Assembly: GCA_017455945.1 (NCBI GenBank)
Contig: JAFTLM010000170.1
Location: 1 to 10,431, forward strand
From: Clostridia bacterium
GTDB lineage: Bacteria > Bacillota > Clostridia > Oscillospirales > CAG-272
Direction of reading: 5' to 3'
Length of the DNA stretch: 10,431 nucleotides
Position numbers and translations under genes: made by a program. This document shows positions 1-5,916 of this stretch, piece after piece. The notes beneath the pieces are model-generated. The model was not told the DNA's origin, made no database searches, and was given only the letters and a program-made list of their open reading frames with translations. How positions within the stretch are numbered: position 1 is the stretch's first letter; each line of letters starts with the position of its first letter.

Positions 1-335
1 AAGTCGGACAGCGAATAAGGGCTGCACGTCAAGCAAAGAAAATGAGCCAAGCGGACTTGGCATTTGATGCCCATGTGTCCTTGCCACACATCAGTGATAT
101 CGAACTCGGAAAGAAGGAAATGCTCCTTACAACCTTCTGCAAAATCATTGAAGCGTTGCAAGTGTCAGCGGACGAAATCCTACGCCCCGATGTCCCTCAT
201 GTGAACCAAATATACCAGAAGGAATTTGCCGATTTGCTTGGTGATTGTACACCAACGGAAGTCGAGGCAATTCTTAAAATTGTGCGTGAGTTGAAGACAA
301 CGATGCGAACCAATAAAACTGAATACGATGACTAA
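1..335 (+). CDS. XRE-family helix-turn-helix regulator, 5' truncated by window edge
   Basis: The reading frame is open from the first bases of the window (first full codon at 3), and the residues before the ATG at 42 (V-G-Q-R-I-R-A-A-R-Q) match the usual opening of a Cro/CI-type HTH domain. The true start is therefore upstream and the ATG at 42 is internal. The HTH continues through S-Q-A-D-L-A and the recognition helix to I-E-L-G-K-K, followed by a stretch typical of the domain's last helices (ALQVSADEIL). The C-terminal part is short, helical and charged and has no enzyme domain. Such proteins bind operator DNA as dimers and often act as phage or mobile-element repressors. It ends just before a terminator and is separated from the next operon by a control region that carries inverted repeats, so it may regulate that operon. 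That link is inference. Confidence 0.85.
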   Translation, partial: VGQRIRAARQAKKMSQADLAFDAHVSLPHISDIELGKKEMLLTTFCKIIEALQVSADEILRPDVPHVNQIYQKEFADLLGDCTPTEVEAILKIVRELKTTMRTNKTEYDD

Positions 336-337
336 TT

Positions 338-365
338 GAGTGGGTATTGCGCCCACTCTTTTTTT
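338..365 (+). terminator. Intrinsic terminator after the XRE regulator
   Basis: A perfect 7-bp stem, GAGTGGG (338-344) and CCCACTC (352-358), encloses a 7-base loop and is followed by seven T residues (359-365). It begins two bases after the stop codon of the regulator, which separates that gene from the downstream operon. Confidence 0.9.
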
Positions 366-391
366 ATTGCCTTCAATATTTTTTGCGTTTC

Positions 392-471
392 AATAACCCA
401 CGGTTAAAAACCTGACCGACAGTTATTCGCAATTTGTCAAAAAAGCAGTTATAATGTTGGCAACTATAACT
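392..471 (+). promoter_or_regulatory. Cluster of inverted GTTAT-like half sites (candidate operators)
   Basis: Several inverted repeats share a GTTA core. TAACC-CAC-GGTTA is perfect at 394-406. AATAAC (392-397) mirrors GTTATT (422-427). AGTTATA (447-453) mirrors TATAACT (465-471), and GTTG-G-CAAC (456-464) lies between them. The last pair straddles the -10 box and the probable start site, where a bound repressor would block RNA polymerase. The binding protein is unknown; the upstream XRE regulator is one candidate. Confidence 0.45.
426..455 (+). promoter_or_regulatory. Probable promoter of the six-gene recombinase/ParB operon
   Basis: A consensus -10 box TATAAT lies at 450-455. The best partner is a weak -35 TTCGCA at 426-431, with an 18-base spacer. 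The -10 is a perfect match, but the -35 matches TTGACA at only four of six positions, so an activator or a regulated promoter is plausible. Transcription would start near 462, leaving a short leader before the GGAGG at 474-478 and the ATG at 488. Confidence 0.6.
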
Positions 472-487
472 ATGGAGGCATATATCT

Positions 488-1090
488 ATGAGTAACGATG
501 TTGAGGTTTATGAACGCTTAATGCAAATCGGTGAGGCACAGAAATTTTCAGCCTTTTTCGGTGCAAATACCGAGCAAGCACAGAAGATTGCGGAGCATAA
601 AGCGTGGCTACAAAATATCCGCCACGAACGCCCCAACACTGCTCATCCTTTCAGGGTCGGCATTTATATCCGATATTTTAATCAAACAAGGCATACGGAC
701 TATTTGGATTATCATATCCAAGAGTTCAAAGACACGATGGCTCTCTGCCCAAAATGGGAGTTAGTTGATTTCTATATTGACGAGGGCGCAACTGCGCCGA
801 ATATGGAAAACGCCAAAGAATGGAGTCGGCTCTTACAGGATTGCATGGACGGAAAGGTTGACCTCATCATCACCCAAAAGGTATCCAACGTATCGAAAAA
901 GCCTTATGAGATAGCCTTTTTAGCACGGGTGTTTGCGGCCCAAAAGCCTCCTGTCGGTATGTACTTTATTTCCGAGGATATCTTCACCCTCGCTCATTAT
1001 TATCAAGACGATTTGAAGGACACCTTCTTCCTGCCGTCCCCGAATTGGAAGTTGCTCCCCGATGAAACAGATGGAGGCAATGATGATTGA
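488..1090 (+). CDS. Catalytically degenerate serine-recombinase-like protein (resolvase fold only)
   Basis: A 200-residue protein with GGAGG at 474-478 before its ATG. Residues 56-168 align almost without gaps to the catalytic domain of the next gene product (VGIYIR, then DEG, LIIT and EDIFTL at matching spacing), so it belongs to the serine resolvase/invertase fold. The catalytic serine of the R-V-S-T motif is Phe64 (I-R-Y-F-N). The arginine of the N-R-D-E-F motif is Ala109, and both arginines of S-R-F-A-R are replaced, by Asn134 and Lys137. It stops before the long oligomerisation helix and has no recombinase or zinc-ribbon DNA-binding domain. It therefore should not cut DNA, and may act as a non-catalytic partner or regulator of the active enzyme. 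Residues 1-50 are an extra helical segment with no recognised match. The next gene overlaps its 3' end, implying coupled translation. Fold assignment is firm; role is inference. Confidence 0.8.
   Translation: MSNDVEVYERLMQIGEAQKFSAFFGANTEQAQKIAEHKAWLQNIRHERPNTAHPFRVGIYIRYFNQTRHTDYLDYHIQEFKDTMALCPKWELVDFYIDEGATAPNMENAKEWSRLLQDCMDGKVDLIITQKVSNVSKKPYEIAFLARVFAAQKPPVGMYFISEDIFTLAHYYQDDLKDTFFLPSPNWKLLPDETDGGNDD
1073..1077 (+). promoter_or_regulatory. Ribosome binding site that sets the start of the active recombinase
   Basis: GGAGG at 1073-1077 lies 5 bases before the ATG at 1083 and only 2 before the ATG at 1080. The farther ATG at 1062 has no such site. This favours a start at 1083, inside the end of the preceding gene. 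Confidence 0.65.
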
Positions 1091-2978
1091 CGAAGAAAAG
1101 CGTAATACAAAGTGGCAGCAAAAGGAAAAAGTCCGCCGCCGTATGCGTGTGGAAATAGACCCCGATAATTACGAATATATCCCCGAAAAGAAGAAAACCG
1201 ATTATTACGATACCGAAACGCCACAATTGGTCGGTATTTATGTCCGTGTTTCCACCGATGACGTAAGGCAAACAACCTCTTTCGAGCTACAGAAAAAATA
1301 CTATGAGGAGTTCGTTTCCCGCCACCCAAACTGGACACTTGTGAAAATCTACGCAGATGAAGGTATCAGTGGCACATCCCTTAAAAATCGTGATGAGTTC
1401 AAGCAGATGATTGCTGATGCGAAGGCAGGAAAATTAACGCTTATCATCACGAAAAGCGTATCCCGTTTTGCGCGTAATCAGTATGACTTTATCGGCATTG
1501 TGCGTGAGCTTGCCGAAAGGAAACCCGCCGTTGGTGTTTTCTTTGAGTCGGAGGCTATTTTCTCTCTCAACGAGGACTCCTCTATGGCACTGTCCTTCCA
1601 AGCCACTATGGCGGAAGAAGAATCACATACCCGTAGCCGTAGTATGGAAACCTCGCTGCGTATGCGCCTTGACCACGGCTTGCCCCTTACGCCGAAATTG
1701 CTCGGTTATAGCCACGATGCAGATGGTAACCTTATCATCAATCCCGACGAAGCTCCCACTGTAAAATTGGCGTGTTATAGGTACCTATTCGGCTACTCTT
1801 CGGGGCAAATAGCAAAAGCCTTTATAGCTCTTGAGCGTAAGTCCTACCTCGGCAACACCACCAAGTGGACGTCGGGCAGTATTATTCAAATCCTACGCAA
1901 CGAGCGCCATTGCGGTGACGTTATAACCCGTAAGATCTATACTGAAAACTACCGCACACACCGCACGTTGATAAACAAAGGAGATAGACCGCAGAGCCAT
2001 TACTCCAACCACCACGAAGCTATCGTTTCCAAGGCGGACTACATTGCCGTTCAGCATATGATTGAAAACGCAAGATACGGCAATCGTGCCTTCCTTCCTG
2101 AACTGCGTGTTATTGATAGTGGTATTCTGAAAGGCTTTGTGGGCATCCACCCTCGATGGGCAAATTTCAAGGAAGGCGATTATTTCCAAGCAGCGGTCAG
2201 CGTTTACGATAATATCGAAGAGGCTACCGAAACGGCTATACAACCTACTGAAATACAAATCGAAGTTGCCGCCGGGGATTTCGACCTTCGTGGCTTTGAG
2301 GTTGCCCGTGCAGAGTTTTTCGACACGCCCCACCGCCCGTATGTTACCTTTGCGGATAAGAAAATAAAATTCAACACGGATTGCATACGTAAACTTGGCG
2401 CAAAAAACTATGTAGAGTTGCTTGTAAACCCTATTACCAAGAAACTCGCACTCCGCCCGACGAATAAGGATAATCGTCAAGGGGTCTACTGCTCAACTCT
2501 GTCGTATAAGGTTTACTATCCAAAAGACATCCCAGCCTCGGCATTTTTTGAAACCTTGTATCGTCTGTTCGGTTGGAATACGGAATACAAATATAAAATT
2601 AACGGCTCTATCTACGAAAAAGACGGAGAGATTGTATTTATTTTCGATACCGCCGATTGCGAAACCTACTTCAAGTCCTATATGATTCCACGGCAGGAAG
2701 ACTCGGCATCCTTAAAGCCACTGTCCGCCGTTGGTAATTACATCAAGGGTTATCCCGAAGAATGGATGTTTTCTTTCGGCAAGCCGTATTATTTTCACGA
2801 ACGCTCGGTTGAGGAACTTGAAAACCAAAGCGAGATAGATTGGCAATTGCGGATACAAGGCCAACTCTTTGAAACGGGCAAGCGCATCAACGTTACGCCC
2901 TTTGAGGAACTCCGCAGATACATAAGGCAAGAATTGAGTGGCATCTCACTCGAGGAGGTTACTGATGAATCAATCTGA
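1083..2978 (+). CDS. Serine recombinase with intact active site and an unusual C-terminal domain lacking the zinc ribbon
   Basis: From the start at 1083 (chosen by the GGAGG at 1073-1077; the frame opens at 1062) the protein has 631 residues. A basic N-terminal tail precedes a resolvase domain at about 49-190 with catalytic Ser57 (VRVST), Arg103 (NRDEF) and S127-R-F-A-R131, so it should cleave and rejoin DNA through a phosphoserine link. A 'recombinase' DNA-binding domain follows at about 203-336, with the usual HHEAI and DYIAVQ signatures. Where ordinary large serine recombinases have a zinc ribbon, this one reads ILKGFVGIHPRWANF with no CxxC pairs. Residues about 401-576 form a domain (VELLVNP, KLALRP, PEEW..FGKPY) that recurs in the next gene and, in shorter form, in the one after. 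No long coiled coil is evident. It overlaps both neighbours (8 and 14 bases). Recombinase assignment is strong; its target site is unknown. Confidence 0.85.
   Translation: MIDEEKRNTKWQQKEKVRRRMRVEIDPDNYEYIPEKKKTDYYDTETPQLVGIYVRVSTDDVRQTTSFELQKKYYEEFVSRHPNWTLVKIYADEGISGTSLKNRDEFKQMIADAKAGKLTLIITKSVSRFARNQYDFIGIVRELAERKPAVGVFFESEAIFSLNEDSSMALSFQATMAEEESHTRSRSMETSLRMRLDHGLPLTPKLLGYSHDADGNLIINPDEAPTVKLACYRYLFGYSSGQIAKAFIALERKSYLGNTTKWTSGSIIQILRNERHCGDVITRKIYTENYRTHRTLINKGDRPQSHYSNHHEAIVSKADYIAVQHMIENARYGNRAFLPELRVIDSGILKGFVGIHPRWANFKEGDYFQAAVSVYDNIEEATETAIQPTEIQIEVAAGDFDLRGFEVARAEFFDTPHRPYVTFADKKIKFNTDCIRKLGAKNYVELLVNPITKKLALRPTNKDNRQGVYCSTLSYKVYYPKDIPASAFFETLYRLFGWNTEYKYKINGSIYEKDGEIVFIFDTADCETYFKSYMIPRQEDSASLKPLSAVGNYIKGYPEEWMFSFGKPYYFHERSVEELENQSEIDWQLRIQGQLFETGKRINVTPFEELRRYIRQELSGISLEEVTDESI
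2952..2958 (+). promoter_or_regulatory. Ribosome binding site that sets the start at 2965
   Basis: GAGGAGG at 2952-2958 lies 6 bases before the ATG at 2965. An in-frame GTG at 2938 precedes this site and has no comparable one, so 2965 is preferred. Confidence 0.75.
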
Positions 2979-3696
2979 TACTATAACGGAACTGTTAAAA
3001 GTCGTGGACGAGGCTGCTCCCTCTGCCACAAACGCACCTGTCCTTTCAGACGGGGATGAGGTTATTGAAACCACCGATTTTAATTTTGACGATTTCCAAG
3101 TGGTAAGACGTGAGTTCTTTGCGCATATGCGAGAGCCGTCCGTCACTTTCTGCGATTTTAAGTTCCAAGTCAACATGGCTTGTATTTCTAAATTCCCGCA
3201 GTTCGATTTTGCACAAGTGCTTGTAAACCAAACTGACAAGATTATAGCTTTACGCCCCTGCGAAGAAGGCGCAAAGGATGCCTACCTTTGGTGCAACAAC
3301 TCCAAGGGTAAACGCAAGCCTCGTCCTATCACTTGCAAGCCGTTCTTTGCAAAGATTGTGTCTATGATGGAATGGAATCCGAAATATCGATATAAGGTGC
3401 TTGGGCGCTTGATGCATTCCAACGGCGAATATTTAATCGTTTTCGACCTTAACGCTCCCGAAATGTATGTGCGCACTTTTGTCGAAGGACAGAAAAAGCC
3501 AAAAACATCGAGAACGCCCGTGTTCCCCTCGGAATGGCAGACACAGTTCGGATTGCCGTATAGCGTTCATAAGCAATCGATGCAGATAAATATTTTTGAT
3601 GGCTACGCTGTTTACGCAATTAAAGACACCACGGCGGTGGCAGATGAAAATGCTACTCTGCCTGCACCCGTAAATGCGGAAGGAGATAATCAATGA
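2965..3696 (+). CDS. Stand-alone paralogue of the recombinase's C-terminal domain; function unknown
   Basis: A 243-residue protein with no named family that I recognise. Residues 39-206 match the C-terminal domain of the preceding recombinase in order. FQVVRREFF parallels FEVARAEFF. AQVLVNQTDKIIALRP parallels VELLVNPITKKLALRP. WNPKYRYKVLGRL parallels WNTEYKYKINGSI. PSEWQTQFGLPYSVH parallels PEEWMFSFGKPYYFH. It has no catalytic resolvase domain, signal peptide or membrane segment. A likely origin is duplication of that domain, and a likely job is assembling with the recombinase or binding the same DNA; both are inference. The N-terminal 38 residues and the C-terminal 25 are low-complexity and acidic, probably flexible. 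It overlaps the recombinase by 14 bases and the next gene by an ATGA, so translation is coupled on both sides. Confidence 0.8.
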   Translation: MNQSDTITELLKVVDEAAPSATNAPVLSDGDEVIETTDFNFDDFQVVRREFFAHMREPSVTFCDFKFQVNMACISKFPQFDFAQVLVNQTDKIIALRPCEEGAKDAYLWCNNSKGKRKPRPITCKPFFAKIVSMMEWNPKYRYKVLGRLMHSNGEYLIVFDLNAPEMYVRTFVEGQKKPKTSRTPVFPSEWQTQFGLPYSVHKQSMQINIFDGYAVYAIKDTTAVADENATLPAPVNAEGDNQ

Positions 3697-4067
3697 GTGA
3701 TAATTTACAAACGGGAACGATACTATCTATCGACCCAAAGAAACATAGAATACGAATACATAAATCCACCCTCCACGCCCTTGGTGACCCAAGGCATATA
3801 CAACTGCTTGTTAGCACAAATAGGCGCATCGTAGCCGTTAAGTGCGTGGACAAGGTTACATCGGGTGACCAGTCGCACAAGGTAAATGCTGAAATGCTTG
3901 GCCCCGATAACTCTTGCGAAATTTATAGCGGTTCTTTTATAAAGGAGCTTTGCAGCGTTGTGGGCGGTCTTGAAGAAAACGGCACATATCGTCTTTTAGG
4001 TACCATTCTTACGTCAGAGAAAATGGCGGTTTTTGCAATGGACACCATAGCGAAAGTAGAAAGTTGA
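3693..4067 (+). CDS. Small single-domain protein sharing the LVNP/ALRP-type fold; function unknown
   Basis: A 124-residue cytoplasmic protein. Residues 19-50 (IRIHKSTLHAL, then IQLLVSTNRRIVAVK) align with the core motif of the recombinase C-terminal domain (IKFNTDCIRKL, then VELLVNPITKKLALRP). The rest also follows it: FIKELCSVV parallels FFETLYRLF, and TYRLLGTIL with MAVFAMDT parallels EYKYKINGSI with IVFIFDTA. It is thus a third, shorter copy of the domain, reduced to the core. The opening beta-strand and short helix recall AbrB-like or small beta-barrel DNA-binding folds, but the resemblance is weak and I do not assign one. Its ATG overlaps the preceding stop codon (ATGA), with an AGGAG site upstream. 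A structural or accessory role in the same complex is inferred. Confidence 0.75.
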   Translation: MSDNLQTGTILSIDPKKHRIRIHKSTLHALGDPRHIQLLVSTNRRIVAVKCVDKVTSGDQSHKVNAEMLGPDNSCEIYSGSFIKELCSVVGGLEENGTYRLLGTILTSEKMAVFAMDTIAKVES

Positions 4068-4077
4068 GGACACGTAT

Positions 4078-5016
4078 ATGAACATACGCTTGCAAATAAA
4101 TCAAGATTTTACAAACCTTATAAGCCCATACTCCAAAAAGGAATACCTACTGCTTGAAGAAAAGCTCCTTGAAGAGGGTTGCACCGAACCTATCGTTACT
4201 TGGAAGGGTTATATCATTGATGGTCTTACTCGCTATGAAATCTGCCTGCGCCACGATATCCCATATGAGGTCGAAGAAATGCGCTTTTCGTGCAAAGAGG
4301 CGGCTATGGCGTTTGTCTGCAAAAAGCAACTCCAACGACGGGACTTGAACTTTGAAACACGCAAATTCCTAATTGTTATGCAGTATGAAGCGGAAAAATA
4401 TCTCAATAGCACTCGCTCCCGTACTTATACGCCTTGGCGTGGCACAGATGCCGCCTTATCTCTTGATAGCGTGAATTATACTGAATCACCTACAAGGCAT
4501 ACAACGGCGCAACGATTAGCCGATGAAAACAACGTCACTCACGCCACCATTCAAAAGTACGCTATTTATACAAAGGCGCTTTTGAGCATAGGCGCAAAAT
4601 ATCCCGAGGTCTTACCTAAAATCCTCGCAGGTCGGCTAAAGCTCCCACACCAACGTGTCGTGGAACTTTCTAAACTTTCCGCATCAGAACTTCGGAGGGC
4701 GGATTTCGGTGAGGAGCAAAAAACTTATAGCATCCAAATGAACCAACCTCACCGAGGCAGACCGCCAAGAAAAAACACTGTAGTTGCTCCACCGCCCGTT
4801 AGACCATCCGTCAAGGATATGCCGGCGTTTGACCCCGACGCCCCCGCCGTTGAGCTATCTCTTACTGTTCCTTCGTGGACAAGCTCTATAAAACGCGCTC
4901 ATAAAAATATCAATGCCGCTATCGTTTCAGATCGTGCAAAGGAAAAATTAAAAGATGTATTGTGCGACCTGCAAGATACCATAGCAGAATTACTCGCACT
5001 CATAGAGGAGGAGTAA
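4078..5016 (+). CDS. ParB-N-like protein with helix-turn-helix and AT-hook-like motif
   Basis: A 312-residue protein. Residues about 12-90 read like a ParB N-terminal (ParB/Srx) domain: ISPYSKKEYLLLEEKL, EPIVTWKGYIIDG, then a GLTRYEI segment at the place of the G-x-R-R nucleotide-binding motif of true ParB, which here is diverged. A central helix-turn-helix (about 142-166, TTAQRLADENNVTHATIQKY) could bind DNA. HRGRPPRK at 225-232 resembles an AT-hook, after which a proline-rich linker leads to a C-terminal helix (270-312) suited to dimerisation. ParB relatives bind specific DNA and in some cases use CTP; whether this one does cannot be told from sequence. GAGGA at 4066-4070 serves the ATG at 4078. 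No ParA is visible in the window, so plain plasmid-type partition is not supported; a site-recognition or regulatory role in the operon is more likely. Confidence 0.75.
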   Translation: MNIRLQINQDFTNLISPYSKKEYLLLEEKLLEEGCTEPIVTWKGYIIDGLTRYEICLRHDIPYEVEEMRFSCKEAAMAFVCKKQLQRRDLNFETRKFLIVMQYEAEKYLNSTRSRTYTPWRGTDAALSLDSVNYTESPTRHTTAQRLADENNVTHATIQKYAIYTKALLSIGAKYPEVLPKILAGRLKLPHQRVVELSKLSASELRRADFGEEQKTYSIQMNQPHRGRPPRKNTVVAPPPVRPSVKDMPAFDPDAPAVELSLTVPSWTSSIKRAHKNINAAIVSDRAKEKLKDVLCDLQDTIAELLALIEEE

Positions 5017-5017
5017 A

Positions 5018-5869
5018 ATGGACGATTACAGTATGTTCGTGCCAAATGTGCATTTCGAGCAGATACCTATAAAGAACTTGGTGTCAAACCAAGACTATCA
5101 GCGTAGCCTTTCGCATACGCATATTGCCCGTGCTGCAGAAAACTTTGACTTGTATCAAATCAACCCCGTCAAGGTTAGCCGAAGGGACGGCATCAATTAT
5201 GTTTTTAATGGTCAGCACACCATAGAAATCGTAGCTCTTGTTTCAGGCTCAAGAGAAACCCCTGTCTGGTGTATGATTTACGATGACCTCTGCTACGAAC
5301 ACGAAGCGGATATTTTCGCAAATCAGATGAAATTCGTAAAGAACCTACAGCCCCTTGAGGTGTTTATGGCAAACATCGAGGCGGGCAATGATGAGCAGAT
5401 TATCATTCGGGATTTAGTGGAATCCTTCGGCCTTACCATCGGCTCACAGAAAACCCACGGCGTTATTTGCGCTATAGCCACTGTTGAGTCTATTTACAAG
5501 GATTACGGCTATCACGTTTTGAGCCGTGTCCTCCGCCTTATCATTGGTGCTTGGGAGGGTGATTGTAACTCCTTCTCTGGTAGCATTATGAAAGCGGTGG
5601 CAAAACTTGTAGTGGTATATAAAAATGTGCTTGACGATGAAATTTTCAAAGAAAAGCTCGGTGCAGTTTCCCTCAAAACCCTTGCAAGAACCGCAAAGGA
5701 ACGCCGTCCCGGTATGATGGGATATGCAGAGGCTATGGTTATCGAGTACAACGGCAAAAAGAAAAATAATGTGCATCGTTTACGCATCGGAAAGCTCTAT
5801 GAAAAAGAAGGCATCGATGATGAGTACGAAGAGCCGATAACTTTCGACCTTCCTACAGATGACAAATAG
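5018..5869 (+). CDS. Second ParB-like protein (GQH-type nuclease/sulfiredoxin-fold domain)
   Basis: A 283-residue protein. The N-terminal part (about 10-115) follows the ParB-like pattern: FEQIPIKNLVSNQDYQR, a strand with VKVSRRDG, then YVFNGQHTIEI, where GQH-T occupies the position of the GxH-R motif in ParB/DGQHR-type domains. It resembles the family I know as DUF6551, but I cannot confirm this without a search. The remaining helical region (about 125-230) has no recognised motif, and the C-terminus is acidic. It starts one base after the preceding stop, with GGAGGAG upstream, and is the last gene before the operon terminator. It is only remotely similar to the preceding ParB-like protein, so the two are not a recent duplication. 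Its role is unknown; DNA binding or a regulatory nuclease-like activity are options. Confidence 0.7.
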   Translation: MDDYSMFVPNVHFEQIPIKNLVSNQDYQRSLSHTHIARAAENFDLYQINPVKVSRRDGINYVFNGQHTIEIVALVSGSRETPVWCMIYDDLCYEHEADIFANQMKFVKNLQPLEVFMANIEAGNDEQIIIRDLVESFGLTIGSQKTHGVICAIATVESIYKDYGYHVLSRVLRLIIGAWEGDCNSFSGSIMKAVAKLVVVYKNVLDDEIFKEKLGAVSLKTLARTAKERRPGMMGYAEAMVIEYNGKKKNNVHRLRIGKLYEKEGIDDEYEEPITFDLPTDDK

Positions 5870-5873
5870 CAAT

Positions 5874-5908
5874 ATGCTCCTGCGAAAAAGCATCGTAGGA
5901 GCATTTTT
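5874..5908 (+). terminator. Intrinsic terminator of the six-gene operon
   Basis: ATGCTCCTGCGA (5874-5885) pairs with TCGTAGGAGCAT (5893-5904) as a 12-bp stem with one G-U pair and a 7-base loop, followed by a short T run to 5908. It starts 5 bases after the last stop codon. The wobble pair becomes C-A on the other strand and there is no T run there, so it mainly serves the + strand, although it lies only 9 bases beyond the end of the converging recombinase gene. Confidence 0.9.
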
Positions 5909-5916
5909 GACTATAA

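Noticed and set aside
434..455. TTGTCA at 434-439 as the -35 partner of TATAAT at 450-455
   Set aside because: The spacer would be only 10 bases, far too short for a sigma-A promoter.
488..1090. Reading the first operon gene as a pseudogene or frameshifted copy of the next recombinase
   Set aside because: The frame is intact with its own start and binding site, it has an extra N-terminal segment, and the changes fall at catalytic positions rather than as random damage; no remnant of the missing domains follows in another frame.
1893..2480. A long open frame (195 codons) on the minus strand inside the active recombinase gene
   Set aside because: It lies wholly antisense to a gene with clear domains, has no ribosome binding site, and its product resembles nothing known.
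4078..5869. A classical ParAB plasmid partition locus
   Set aside because: No ParA-type Walker ATPase is present, and the two ParB-like proteins are diverged from each other and from true ParB motifs.
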